Of a stretch of DNA of 64,000 bases, positions 42,125-51,087 are shown in pieces. The notes beneath the pieces were generated by a model. The model made no database searches. It was given only the letters and a program-made list of their open reading frames with translations, and had not been told where the DNA came from. The stretch covers positions 62,001-126,000 of the forward strand of contig NZ_JAGKJI010000003.1 in the NCBI RefSeq assembly GCF_020329485.1. The letters run 5' to 3'. The translations under genes and the position numbers were made by a program. The stretch's first letter is position 1, and each line of letters opens with the position of its first letter. The DNA is from Bradyrhizobium cenepequi (GTDB taxonomy: Bacteria; Pseudomonadota; Alphaproteobacteria; Rhizobiales; Xanthobacteraceae).

Positions 42125-44851
42125 TTACGCAATCCCATACTTCTCATGCAGCGCCGGGAATAGCCGGTCCGGCTTGAACGGCATGCTGGTGAAGCGGAGG
42201 CCGGTGGCGTTGGCTATCGCGTTGCCGAGCGCGGCGGCGACCGGGTTGTACGGACTTTCGCTCATCGACTTCGCGCCCATGGGTCCAACCGCATCCGACG
42301 TCTCCGCGAAGAACACGTCCGTGCGCGGCACGTCGGCATAAGAGGGCAGGTGGTAGTCGCGGAACCTCGGATTGAGCACCCGTCCGCCATCGTCGATGAC
42401 GAGTTCCTCGTAAAGCGCGGCCCCGAGCGCTTGCGCGACGCCGCCTTCGATCTGGCCGCGGCATTGCATTGGGTTGGCGACGCGGCCGGCGTCGGCTGCC
42501 TGCACGCTTTTCAAGATCCTGATTTCGCCGGTGCCTTTGTTCACGGCGACGCGGAAGCCCTGCACGTTGAAAGCAACTGAGCGCGGTGTGCCGCCCGCGC
42601 CGCCGCTGGCCTCCAGTGCGCTGCCGCGCGCTTTCGCCGCTTTCGCCAGCTCGGCGAAGGACAGTCGCTGCTTGCCGCAGATGGCGGTTTCATTGTCCAG
42701 CAGGCATGAGCCGGCATCGCTCTTGGTTAATTCTGCTACAAATGCCTTGATCGCGGCAGCAAGATTCTCCGCTGCATGCTGCGTCGCGCGCCCGGCCACA
42801 AAAATGCCGGCGCTGCCATAGGCGCCGGTATCGTGGCCGCCATGCGCGATGTCGGATTGCTTCAGCACGATGCGATCGACCGTCGTCGCGAGCGCGCTCG
42901 CCGCGATCTGGCGGTGCACCGTGCTGGTGCCATTGCCGAATTCGGCGGTGCCGATCGTCAGCTCGAAGCCGCCATCCTCGCGCAGCGCGATTTTGGAATC
43001 GGAGAGATGTCCGGCCGGCGGGACGGTGTCGATCATCGTCAGCGCCATGCCGTCGCCGACCAGCCACTCCGGCGACAGTTCGTGGCGCGGCGTTTCCTCG
43101 GCCAGCGCACGCTCGACCAGATCGAGACACTGGTCGAGCCCGTAAGAGCCATAGAGCACGTCGTGATATGGCGAAGGCGGCGGCGACAGCATGGGATCGC
43201 CGGGCTTGACGACATTGCGGCGGCGGAAGTCGAACGGATTGATACCAAGCTGCTTTGCCAGTTCGTCGATCGCCGCTTCCACGGCGAACAGGCCTTGCGG
43301 CAGGCCGTAGCCGCGGAAGGCGCCGGCTGGCAGTGTGTTGGTGTAGGCGACAGCGGCGTCGACCTTCTTGTTCAGGCAGTTGTAGACGCTGAGCGACTCC
43401 GCCACCGCGTGGAACAGCACCGGGCCGGCATGGTTGCCGTAGGCGCCGGTGTTGGAGAGCACGTTGAGCTGTAGCGCGGTGAGTTTGCCGTCCTTGTCGG
43501 CACCGGCCTTGACCGTAACATGCATCGGATGCCGCGTCGACGTTCCGATGAACTGCTCCTCGCGGGTGAATTCGAGCTTGACCGGGCGTCCGGTCTTGAG
43601 CGCGGCCAATGCAAGAATATCCTCGACGAACATCTCCTGCTTGCCGCCGAAGCCGCCGCCGACCCGCTCGCAGAACACCCTGACCTTGTCGGGTGGCAGA
43701 TCGAAGATCTGCGACAGCCCGCGCCGGGTCAGGAACGGCACCTGCGTGCTGGAGCGGACGTTGAGGATGCCATCGCCGTCGATCCAGGCAAGCCCGCCAT
43801 GGGTCTCCAGCGCTGCATGCTGGACCCGCTGCGTCGTGAACGTCCCCTCGTAGGTGACGGCGGCCTCGGCGAGACCTTTCGCGACGTCGCCATATTCGCC
43901 ATGGGTCTCCGCGACGAGGTTGCGCGCGGGGTTGGTGATGCGATGTTCGACCGTCTTGTCGCCGTGAAGAGCCGGCGCGCCCGGCGCGATCGCCTCCGCC
44001 GGGTCGAACACCGCGGGCGATATCTGATAGTCGACCTTGAGGCGGCGGCAGCCTTCTTCCGCGGCGGCCTCGGTCTCCGCCACGACGGCGGCGACCTTCT
44101 GCCCGATGAAGCGGACGACGTCGTCGAGGACGCGGCTGTCGTCCGGGTCCATCCAGTCCTTCTCATGCCGCGCGGTCGAGAACAGGAGTCTTGGCGCGTC
44201 TTCATGGGTCAGCACAGCGTGCACGCCGGGCACCGCGAGCGCCGCGCTCTTGTCGATCGAGACGATCTTCGCGTGCGGATGCGGCGAGCGCAGCAGCTTG
44301 ATGTGCAGCAGGCCTTCCAACTCGGTGTCGAACGTGTAGCGCGCTGCTCCGCGCACCACGAGCGGTCCCGCAGGCGCTGGCAGGCTGCGGCCGAAGGCGG
44401 TGCCTGCGTCAGCGTCCTCGATATTGCTCTTGCCGTCGAGCGCGTCCTTGATCGAGCGATAGCCGGTGCAACGGCAGATATTGCCTTTCAGCGCGACGCC
44501 GAGATCCTGCTGCTGCGCCTGGTTCAGCGATGCACAGGTCAGGATCATTCCGGCGGTGCAGAACCCGCACTGGAATCCCTGCGCGTCGAGGAAGGCCTGC
44601 TGCAGCGGATGGGTGCCGCCGTCAGGTGCAAAGCCTTCGATGGTGGTGACCGAATGCCCTTCGGCGCGGAACGCCGGAATCAGGCAGCTATGCACCGGCT
44701 CGCCATCGAGCAGCACGGTGCAGGCGCCGCAATCGCCGGCGTCGCAGCCTTTCTTGACGCCGAAATGCCCGAGCTCGCGCAGGAAGGTGCGCAGGCATTG
44801 TCCGGCCCGCGGCGTTTCCGAGAATGTCCTGCCGTTGATGTCGAACGTCAT
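42125..44851 (-). CDS. Molybdenum hydroxylase: fused 2Fe-2S and molybdopterin subunit (XDH family)
   Basis: This 908-residue protein of the xanthine dehydrogenase family oxidises a purine or related heterocycle. Residues 1-155 hold two 2Fe-2S clusters, with Cys36, 41, 44 and 56 in the plant-type site and Cys95, 98, 126 and 128 in the second. Residues about 160-900 form the molybdopterin part, with RVGGGFGGKQ, AFRGYGLPQG and GPMGAKSMSESPYNPVAAALG, which carries the catalytic Glu region. In classic bacterial XDH the FeS part is fused to the FAD part instead. This FeS-Mo fusion with separate FAD subunit recalls E. coli XdhD/YgfM. Its start overlaps the FAD gene stop (ATGA). No XdhC-type maturation gene is present. 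Confidence 0.9.
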   Translation of the reverse strand: MTFDINGRTFSETPRAGQCLRTFLRELGHFGVKKGCDAGDCGACTVLLDGEPVHSCLIPAFRAEGHSVTTIEGFAPDGGTHPLQQAFLDAQGFQCGFCTAGMILTCASLNQAQQQDLGVALKGNICRCTGYRSIKDALDGKSNIEDADAGTAFGRSLPAPAGPLVVRGAARYTFDTELEGLLHIKLLRSPHPHAKIVSIDKSAALAVPGVHAVLTHEDAPRLLFSTARHEKDWMDPDDSRVLDDVVRFIGQKVAAVVAETEAAAEEGCRRLKVDYQISPAVFDPAEAIAPGAPALHGDKTVEHRITNPARNLVAETHGEYGDVAKGLAEAAVTYEGTFTTQRVQHAALETHGGLAWIDGDGILNVRSSTQVPFLTRRGLSQIFDLPPDKVRVFCERVGGGFGGKQEMFVEDILALAALKTGRPVKLEFTREEQFIGTSTRHPMHVTVKAGADKDGKLTALQLNVLSNTGAYGNHAGPVLFHAVAESLSVYNCLNKKVDAAVAYTNTLPAGAFRGYGLPQGLFAVEAAIDELAKQLGINPFDFRRRNVVKPGDPMLSPPPSPYHDVLYGSYGLDQCLDLVERALAEETPRHELSPEWLVGDGMALTMIDTVPPAGHLSDSKIALREDGGFELTIGTAEFGNGTSTVHRQIAASALATTVDRIVLKQSDIAHGGHDTGAYGSAGIFVAGRATQHAAENLAAAIKAFVAELTKSDAGSCLLDNETAICGKQRLSFAELAKAAKARGSALEASGGAGGTPRSVAFNVQGFRVAVNKGTGEIRILKSVQAADAGRVANPMQCRGQIEGGVAQALGAALYEELVIDDGGRVLNPRFRDYHLPSYADVPRTDVFFAETSDAVGPMGAKSMSESPYNPVAAALGNAIANATGLRFTSMPFKPDRLFPALHEKYGIA

Positions 44852-45669
44852 GGCTGCGCCCTGAGTTCAGCGCGGATCTCCTCCGCGAGCCGCAGCGTCA
44901 TGTGCTTGCGCCAGGTGGGTTTGCCGTGGATGTCGGTGTGATAGAGATTGTCCGGGATGCGCCGCATGATCGTCTCGCGCAATTCCTCCTGCTCGGGAAT
45001 CGTGGCAAAGAAGAGCTTGAGTGGCCGTGTCGTCGAGGCCGTCACGGTCAACGCAAAGTCACCGTCGTTGTCGACGGTTCCGATCAGGAGCGCCGCCGAG
45101 CGGCCGACCGGCGTCAGCGAGATCTGGCGAAACGCAGAACGACGCTTCAACGCCGCGAGCGGGACATCGATCTGCCGCAGCAGATCGCCGGGCTTAAGCA
45201 CGTTCTGCTGATTGCCGGTGACGAACTCGATGATGGGGATCTTGCGCTCGCCGCCATCGGCCTGCCAGATCGTGCCGATGCCGTCGAGTGCCGAGGTGAG
45301 AGAGATCATCGGCCCCGCCGGCAGTGACATGCAGATGTTGCCACCGACGGTTGCGGTCTTCCAGATCTTGAAGGAGGCGAGGAACGAGCGGCAACACTGG
45401 TTGATCAGCGGCGAGGCGATCCAGTCGGGCGGGCAGGCGAAGCCGTCGAGCTGCGCCACGGTGCAGGTAGCGGCGATCGTGAGGTTGTCGTCGCCGATCG
45501 TCAGCGCCGGCCATTTCAGATCGGTGAGATCGATCAGCCGCCTCAAGTGCGCCTGCGGCTCCGAGAACAGCCATGTGCCTCCCGCGAGCCAAGCATCGCC
45601 TGCCGTCCAAGCAGGCAGATGCGCCCGGGATTTCGGATGGGCGACCTCTGTAATCGTGTTCAAGTCCAT
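44848..45669 (-). CDS. FAD-binding subunit of the molybdenum hydroxylase
   Basis: This 273-residue flavoprotein is of the XdhB/CoxM type and passes electrons from the FeS centres to the acceptor. The FAD site is visible in WLAGGTWLFSEPQ (residues about 27-40) and ATVGGNICMSLPAGPMISLTSALDG (about 107-131), with the C-terminal family domain after about residue 165. The ATG at 45669 begins MDLNTITEVAHP, typical for the family. In-frame starts at 45699 and 45705 would sit at or before the transcription start predicted from the sigma-54 promoter at 45718-45732, so they are less likely. Its stop overlaps the start of the FeS-Mo gene, so both are one operon. Confidence 0.85.
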   Translation of the reverse strand: MDLNTITEVAHPKSRAHLPAWTAGDAWLAGGTWLFSEPQAHLRRLIDLTDLKWPALTIGDDNLTIAATCTVAQLDGFACPPDWIASPLINQCCRSFLASFKIWKTATVGGNICMSLPAGPMISLTSALDGIGTIWQADGGERKIPIIEFVTGNQQNVLKPGDLLRQIDVPLAALKRRSAFRQISLTPVGRSAALLIGTVDNDGDFALTVTASTTRPLKLFFATIPEQEELRETIMRRIPDNLYHTDIHGKPTWRKHMTLRLAEEIRAELRAQP

Positions 45670-45717
45670 CGATAGGCTATCGCTTTCAACAGGATGCATC
45701 CTCACTTAAGAAGTCTT

Positions 45718-45732
45718 GCAAGACCGGCGCCA
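45718..45732 (-). promoter_or_regulatory. Candidate sigma-54 promoter of the molybdenum hydroxylase operon
   Basis: On the minus strand the site reads TGGCGC-CGGTC-TTGC, nine of eleven fixed positions, with GG-N10-GC spacing. Transcription would start near 45706, favouring the ATG at 45669. It is divergent from a second such site only 15 bases away. Confidence 0.6.
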
Positions 45733-45747
45733 ATTGTTGGCCATAAT

Positions 45748-45762
45748 TGGGACGGTCCTTGC
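45748..45762 (+). promoter_or_regulatory. Sigma-54 promoter of the 8-oxoguanine deaminase gene
   Basis: TGGGAC-GGTCC-TTGC matches ten of eleven fixed positions of the consensus. Transcription would start near 45774, a short distance before the ATG codons at 45795 and 45807. An inverted repeat CCAATT-N9-AATTGG (45730-45750) spans the gap between this and the opposite promoter. Confidence 0.72.
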
Positions 45763-45806
45763 ATTGGAAACCAAACACCGGTGCCTCTCGATAGATGGTG
45801 GGGATC

Positions 45807-47156
45807 ATGGACCAAACGCAACCGATCTGGATCAAAGATCCGCTCTCCATTCTGGCCGAAGACGCCGAACGCGGCGTCGTGGTGCAGGGCGGCAGGATCG
45901 TCGAATTGGTTGGCCGCGGCAAGGAGCCAACGGCCGCCTCGGCGGTGGTGTTCCACGCAGGCGAACACGTTGTACTGCCAGGATTGATCAACACCCATCA
46001 TCACTTCTATCAGACGCTCACGCGGGCACTCCCGGCCGCCCTCGATCGCGAGCTGTTCCCGTGGCTGAAGGCACTCTATCCGGTATGGGCGCGGCTGACG
46101 CCGGAATCGCTTGAACTCGGCGTTACAGTTGCCATGTCGGAATTGCTGCTGTCGGGCTGCACTACGACGACCGATCACCACTATGTGTTTCCCGCCGGGC
46201 TCGAGGAAGCCGTCGATATCGAGGTGGCCATCGCAAAACGCCTCGGTTTGCGGGTGCTGCTCACGCGCGGCTCGATGAATCTGTCCGTGCGCGACGGCGG
46301 ACTGCCGCCGGATAGCGTCGTGCAGGATGAGGATACGATTCTGGCCGACAGCGCGCGCGTCGTCGCCAAACATCACCAGTGCGGCGAGGATGCGATGGTG
46401 CAGATCGGGCTCGCGCCATGCTCGCCGTTCTCGGTGACGACCTCGCTGATGCAAAAGACCGCCGAGCTTGCCGGCAAGCTAGATGTTCGCCTGCACACCC
46501 ATCTCGCCGAGACCGAGGACGAAAACAGGTTTTGTGAGGAGATGTACCGCTGCCGGCCGCTGGATTATCTCGAGCAATGCGGCTGGCTCAATAGGCGCAC
46601 CTGGCTCGCACACGGCATCCACTTCAACGCCGATGAAATGAAGCGGCTCGGCAAGGCCGGGCTCAGCATCAGCCACTGCGCCTGCAGCAACCAGGTGTTG
46701 GCGTCGGGCTGCTGCCCGGTGTGCGAGATGGAGGAGGCCGGCGTCGGCATCGGCCTTGGCGTCGACGGCTCGGCGTCCAACGACGAATCCAACTTGATGC
46801 AGGAGGTGCGCGCCGCCTTCCTGGTACAACGGGCGCGCTACGGCGTTGGCCGCGTCAGCCACAAGGATGCGCTGCGCTGGGCCACCAAGGGCTCCGCCGC
46901 CTGCGTCGGCCGCCCCGAGCTCGGTGAGATCGCGGTCGGAAAGGCCGCCGATCTCGCGCTCTTCAAGCTTGACGAGCTGCGCTTCTCCGGCCATGGCGAC
47001 CCGCTCGCCGCGCTGGTGCTGTGCGGCGCCCACCGCGCCGACCGCGTGATGGTCAGCGGCAACTGGGCCGTGATCGACGGCGCCATCCCTGGGCTCGATG
47101 CCGCCGACCTCATCCGCCGCCACGCCGCCGCCGCGCGCGCGATGCAGGCGGGCTGA
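45807..47156 (+). CDS. 8-oxoguanine deaminase
   Basis: This 449-residue amidohydrolase of the cytosine/guanine deaminase superfamily matches 8-oxoguanine deaminase, which converts 8-oxoguanine to urate and ammonia. Metal ligands appear in LPGLINTHHHFYQTLTRALP, in the second-half LHTHLAETEDE, in WLAHGIHF and in GLGVDGSASNDESN with the catalytic Asp. The ISHCACSNQVLASG segment fits this subgroup. An ATG at 45795 is also in frame; 45807 is preferred because GGTGGGG precedes it closely. It is divergent from the molybdenum hydroxylase operon and shares a back-to-back sigma-54 promoter region with it. Its product, urate, is the substrate of the uricase. Confidence 0.85.
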   Translation: MDQTQPIWIKDPLSILAEDAERGVVVQGGRIVELVGRGKEPTAASAVVFHAGEHVVLPGLINTHHHFYQTLTRALPAALDRELFPWLKALYPVWARLTPESLELGVTVAMSELLLSGCTTTTDHHYVFPAGLEEAVDIEVAIAKRLGLRVLLTRGSMNLSVRDGGLPPDSVVQDEDTILADSARVVAKHHQCGEDAMVQIGLAPCSPFSVTTSLMQKTAELAGKLDVRLHTHLAETEDENRFCEEMYRCRPLDYLEQCGWLNRRTWLAHGIHFNADEMKRLGKAGLSISHCACSNQVLASGCCPVCEMEEAGVGIGLGVDGSASNDESNLMQEVRAAFLVQRARYGVGRVSHKDALRWATKGSAACVGRPELGEIAVGKAADLALFKLDELRFSGHGDPLAALVLCGAHRADRVMVSGNWAVIDGAIPGLDAADLIRRHAAAARAMQAG

Positions 47157-47498
47157 GACTGTGCAAGCAGCGCTGACAAAAAGTTGAGCAGCCAAGTTTC
47201 GATCGTATACGCTCACGCGTGGTAATCGCACTGCGTCGCAAGGCTCTGCCCTAAGCGCACCGCGGAAGACCAATAGGAATAGGCAAAAGCGGAAAGTGCG
47301 CGCTGCGCGCGGAGTTTGCTTATGCGTTTGCGCCGCGCCGCCGGTCACTCACCAAGACGCTGACGCTGCAATGCTTACGTGCCGAAACTTGCAGCACGCC
47401 ACGGAAAAACTTGAGGCTTCTCACTTCAGGGGAACGGCGCAAGGCTCGTTGCGAAGGGCCTCGAACTTTCGCACGTCAACTTGGGGGTACATACCAAT
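47157..47498. other. Intergenic region without recognisable gene
   Basis: These 342 bases between the deaminase and the porin-like pseudogene carry GC-rich stretches and short inverted repeats (for example GCGCGCTGCGCGC near 47300) but no frame with protein-like sequence, no -24/-12 promoter and no clear terminator. They may hold the former promoter of the pseudogene. Confidence 0.5.
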
Positions 47499-48259
47499 AT
47501 GTTCAGTCTTCGCCGAAAGCTGGCAGCCGCGGCACTGTCACTTGCCACTCTTGCGCCCGCCGGCTTCGCCAGCGCGGCCGACCTGCCGGTCAAAGCGCCG
47601 AAGCCTGTCGCCGATTTGCCGTTCTTCCTGCTGGTCGATAACCGCGTGACTTTCTCCTGGATGCCTGATGGCACCGATCCCGGCGTATTCTCCGTTCGGC
47701 CAGACGGCTCGATCAATGGCAAGACGGCGAAGCAGGTCTACTCGTTCACTCACTTTGACATCTGGACCTACGGCACCAACTTTTTCACGATCTCGATGTT
47801 CAAGTCGGATCACAACGATCCGGCCTCGCCCTGCACCAACGCCGGCACAATCTTCGGCGCACCCGCCGACTGCGCCGGCGCCACCGAAATCTACGGCCTG
47901 TTCCGCTCGACCTTTGGCTTCAACCAGATCTTCAACACCAAGGCCTTCAGCGTCGGACCGCTCACCAACGTCTCCTTGGAGGTCGGTATGGACGCCAACA
48001 GCGAGGACAACTTTCTGGCGTCGGCCAAGCGACAGGTCGTCGCCGGTTTGCAGTCGATGCCAGCAAGGCGGTCTGGGGACCGAAGTACACGCACTTCGTC
48101 GATCTCTGGGTCGCCTATCGCTATTGGCAGAACAAGTTCGGCCTCGACCACAACGCAGCGCCTGGCGTCTGCACCCTCACCAATGCGGCCGGCGTGACGG
48201 TCAGCACCAATAGCTGCATCGAGTCGACGGTCTACAGCGGTATCACCGTGAAGTTCTAA
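47499..48259 (+). pseudogene. Porin-like outer-membrane protein gene with internal deletion
   Basis: The start at 47499 encodes a signal peptide (RKLAAAALSLATLAPAGFASA) and a mature N-terminus ADLPVKAPKPVADLPFF. A beta-strand-rich part follows, with VYSFTHFDIWTYGTNFFTIS, EIYGLFRSTFGFNQIF and FSVGPLTNVSLEVGMDANSE, up to GLQ at 48045-48053. From 48053 a different frame continues VDASKAVWGPKYTHFVDLWV, AYRYWQNKFGLDHNAAPGVC and ends GITVKF at the TAA 48257-48259. As I recall this family, the two pieces are normally separated by about a hundred or more residues. A deletion that also shifted frame thus joins them. The C-terminal 68 codons keep perfect protein-like sequence, so the event seems recent. 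A terminator follows. Confidence 0.85.
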
Positions 48260-48286
48260 GCACCTATCCGTTCTCCAGGTGAACTA

Positions 48287-48321
48287 GGCGCCTCGGTGAA
48301 CCTCGTGGCGCCACTTTTTTT
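48287..48321 (+). terminator. Rho-independent terminator after the porin-like pseudogene
   Basis: GGCGCC at 48287-48292 pairs with GGCGCC at 48307-48312, with inner GGT/ACC pairs, and is followed by seven T (48315-48321). It lies 28 bases behind the pseudogene stop. Confidence 0.7.
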
Positions 48322-48351
48322 GCGGCAAGTCGCCGTGACAATCTTCAGGCG

Positions 48352-48852
48352 CTATTCCTGCCAGAGGCCGGCGTGAAGCTCCGCCGCTTCGTCCTCGATC
48401 AGCGGACCGACGACCTCCGTCGGTCGCCGTCCGGTCCGGAACACCTCACGGCAGGGCAGGTCGAGCGTCGGATTTTCCGGATGATTGCCGGTGATCTCGC
48501 GCAGGCGATGCTCGCTTAACGCGTAGACCAGGCGCCCGATGCCGGCCCAGTAGATCGCGCCCGAGCACATCGCGCAGGGCTCGGCGGACGAATAGAGCGT
48601 TGCGTGCTTGAGGACGTCAGGCGCCAGCATCGTGCAGGCCTTGCTCGCGAGCAGGCGCTCGGCATGCGCGGTGCCGTCGCGCGACGGCATGTAGCCGTTC
48701 TCCATCTCCATCAGCACGTTGCGGCTCCGGTCGACCAGAACCGAGCCAAATGGATGGTTGCTGTGGGTGACGGATCGGCGGGCGACCTCGAAGGACCGCC
48801 GCAGGAAATGCAGGTCCGCCTCTTCCTGGGTGAGTGCAGAAACATCCGTCAT
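48352..48852 (-). CDS. Nucleoside/nucleobase deaminase of the CDA fold
   Basis: This 166-residue zinc deaminase of the cytidine/guanine deaminase superfamily has the zinc motifs HAE (GTAHAERLLAS, residues about 62-72) and PCAMC (SSAEPCAMCSGAIYW, about 88-102), and a Glu that acts as proton shuttle. NHPFGSVLVD near residue 33 positions the base. Guanine or a related amino-purine or pyrimidine is a likely substrate. It is the last gene of the BMP-type ABC operon, and its ATG at 48852 overlaps the stop of the ATPase gene (TGATG). It could deaminate the imported compound, releasing ammonia. Confidence 0.85.
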   Translation of the reverse strand: MTDVSALTQEEADLHFLRRSFEVARRSVTHSNHPFGSVLVDRSRNVLMEMENGYMPSRDGTAHAERLLASKACTMLAPDVLKHATLYSSAEPCAMCSGAIYWAGIGRLVYALSEHRLREITGNHPENPTLDLPCREVFRTGRRPTEVVGPLIEDEAAELHAGLWQE

Positions 48853-50384
48853 CAATGTCCCGCCATATGCCGCCCGATCTCGGTGAGATCGGCCTCACTG
48901 GCGCGGGCCTCGTGGACGAACTCACCGTGGAACATCACGACCAGACGGTCTGAGAGTTCGAGCAGCTCGTCAAGGTCTTCGCTGACGAGAAGCACCGCCG
49001 CGCCGCGGTTTCGTGCCGCCATGATTTCGGCGTGGATTTGCGCCACTGCCGCGAAATCGAGCCCGAAACACGGATTGGCCGCGATCAGGAGCTCGACCTC
49101 GCCGCCGAGCTCGCGCGCCAGCACCACGCGCTGCACGTTGCCGCCCGAGAGCGATGCAATCGGCGTGTCGGGCGTACGGGTCTTGATCTTGTAGCGGCTG
49201 ATCTTCCGTTCGGCGTTCTTGCGAAAGGCGGCACCGTTGAGCCACCAGCCGCCCTTGGCGAAAGGCGCGCGGTCGAAGTCGCGGAAGGCGATGTTATCGG
49301 CGACGCTCATGCCGCCGACGCAGGCGTTCCTCAGCGGCTCTTCGGGCAAGAGTGACATCTTATGCCGCCGCATCTCCTCGCGCGTCGCCGAATAGCGCTC
49401 GCCGCGGATGCGGATTTCGCCGCCTTCGGCTTCGCGCTGGCCGGCGAGGACCTCCACGAGCTGCCGCTGGCCATTGCCGGAAACGCCGGCGATCCCCACG
49501 ATTTCGCCGCCGCGGACCGTGAGCGAGACGTTGCGGACGGCGACCGCGCCTGCATCGTCGAGCGCGGTGAGCTTGTCGAGTTCGAGGCGCGCCTCGCCAA
49601 CCTCTCCGGCGCGCGGCGGCTGCACGGTCAATTGCTCGGCGCCGATCATGGTGCGCGCCATGTCATCCGGCGTGAGGTCGGCGACGCGGCCTTGGCCGGC
49701 GAGCTTTCCGCGGCGCAGGATGGTGACCTCATCGGCAAAGGCCATCACCTCGCGGAACTTGTGGGTGATCATTAGGATGGTCAATTCGCCTGATACGACC
49801 ATTGCGCGCAGCATGCCCAGGACTTCGTCGGCTTCCCCCGGCGTCAGCACCGAAGTCGGCTCGTCCAGGATCAGGAAACGACGCTTGAGATAGAGCTGCT
49901 TGAGGATCTCGCACTTCTGCCGCTCGCCGGCGGAGATGTCGGAGACCTTGGCATCCAGCGACACCTTGAACGGCATTTGCGCCAGAAACGCTTCGAGTTC
50001 CTTCTTCTCTTTCCCCCAGTCCACCACCGCCGGCACGTCATCGCGCGCCAGCACCAGGTTCTCCGCAACCGTCATCGCCGGCACCAGGGTAAAATGTTGG
50101 TAGACCATGCCAAGCCCAAGCGCGTGCGCGTCCTTCGGGTTGCTGATCTTCTGCTCGCGCCCGCCGATCAGGATGTCGCCTTCGGTCGCGTGGTAATAGC
50201 CCATGATGCATTTCACCAGCGTGCTCTTGCCCGCGCCATTCTCGCCGAGCAGCGCATGGAAGGAGCCGGGACGTACCTTTAATTCAACATTGTCGAGCGC
50301 CAGGAAATCGCCGAAGCGCATGGTCATGGCGATGGCGTCGGCGCCGAAGGCGCCGGTCGGGGTTGGCGTCTCGCCGATAATCAC
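48852..50384 (-). CDS. ABC transporter ATPase, duplicated (nucleoside/sugar type)
   Basis: This 510-residue protein contains two ABC domains. The first has Walker [10 protein letters not shown], signature DISAGERQK and Walker [12 protein letters not shown]. The second has a Gly-rich GVSGNGQRQ in place of a standard Walker A, signature SLSGGNVQR and AANPCFGLD in the Walker B position. This asymmetry is typical of the RbsA/NupO-like ATPases that serve BMP-family binding proteins. The start is a GTG at 50384 overlapping the hydrolase stop (GTGA). It energises the two permeases encoded upstream in the same operon. Confidence 0.9.
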   Translation of the reverse strand: MIIGETPTPTGAFGADAIAMTMRFGDFLALDNVELKVRPGSFHALLGENGAGKSTLVKCIMGYYHATEGDILIGGREQKISNPKDAHALGLGMVYQHFTLVPAMTVAENLVLARDDVPAVVDWGKEKKELEAFLAQMPFKVSLDAKVSDISAGERQKCEILKQLYLKRRFLILDEPTSVLTPGEADEVLGMLRAMVVSGELTILMITHKFREVMAFADEVTILRRGKLAGQGRVADLTPDDMARTMIGAEQLTVQPPRAGEVGEARLELDKLTALDDAGAVAVRNVSLTVRGGEIVGIAGVSGNGQRQLVEVLAGQREAEGGEIRIRGERYSATREEMRRHKMSLLPEEPLRNACVGGMSVADNIAFRDFDRAPFAKGGWWLNGAAFRKNAERKISRYKIKTRTPDTPIASLSGGNVQRVVLARELGGEVELLIAANPCFGLDFAAVAQIHAEIMAARNRGAAVLLVSEDLDELLELSDRLVVMFHGEFVHEARASEADLTEIGRHMAGH

Positions 50385-51064
50385 GAGATCGCTCCAATCA
50401 GGTCGGCGGATTTCGCCACCGCGCCAAACACGCCGCCCTGCATCTTGATCATCTTCAGCGCATGATCGTGATTGCTCTTGTCGATCGCGCCGCAGCAATC
50501 CTCAATCAACACGCATTCGAAGCCGCGGTCGTTGGCTTCGCGCATGGTGGTGTGGACGCAGACATCGGTGGTGATGCCGGTCAGCACGATGTTCTCGATA
50601 CCGCGCAGGCGCAGCATCAACTCCAGGTCGGTCGCACAGAACGAGCCCTTGCCGGGCTTGTCGATGATCGGCTCGCCCGGCAGGGGGCTAAGATCCGGGA
50701 CGATCTCCCACCCGGGCTCGCCGCGCACCAGGATGCGGCCGCAGGGACCGGGATCGCCGATGCCAGCGCCGATCTGGCGCGAGCGCCAGCGCTTGTTAGC
50801 CGGCAGATCGGCGAGATCGGGGCGGTGGCCCTCGCGCGTGTGGATGATGTGATAGCCTTGGCTCCGCATCACCGCGAGCAGGCGCTTGATCGGCTCGATC
50901 GGCGCCCGCGTCAGTGAGAGGTCGTAGCCCATCTTGTCGACATAGCCGCCGATGCCGCAGAAATCGGTCTGCATGTCGATGACGATCAGTGCCGTGTTTT
51001 CCGGGCGCAGATCGCCGTTATAGGGCCAGGCGTAAGGCTCGGACTTGATATAGCGCTCGGGCAT
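50381..51064 (-). CDS. Biuret amidohydrolase (BiuH-like, isochorismatase family)
   Basis: This 227-residue cysteine hydrolase has the triad Asp30 ([12 protein letters not shown]), Lys139 ([12 protein letters not shown]) and Cys169 ([19 protein letters not shown]). The whole chain closely follows what I remember of the biuret hydrolase of Rhizobium leguminosarum, including [15 protein letters not shown] and [20 protein letters not shown] segments, so biuret to allophanate plus ammonia is the likely reaction. RutB-type ureidoacrylate hydrolases are the main alternative. It is placed between the second permease and the ATPase of a BMP-type ABC operon. Import and hydrolysis of one nitrogenous substrate therefore look coupled. 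Allophanate hydrolase is not in the window. Confidence 0.82.
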   Translation of the reverse strand: MPERYIKSEPYAWPYNGDLRPENTALIVIDMQTDFCGIGGYVDKMGYDLSLTRAPIEPIKRLLAVMRSQGYHIIHTREGHRPDLADLPANKRWRSRQIGAGIGDPGPCGRILVRGEPGWEIVPDLSPLPGEPIIDKPGKGSFCATDLELMLRLRGIENIVLTGITTDVCVHTTMREANDRGFECVLIEDCCGAIDKSNHDHALKMIKMQGGVFGAVAKSADLIGAIS

Positions 51065-51087
51065 CGACGACCTCGTTCCTGCGCGTG

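Noticed and set aside
43520..44941. 473-codon open frame on the plus strand
   Set aside because: It is a shadow of the Mo-hydroxylase gene, which shows all cysteine and molybdopterin motifs.
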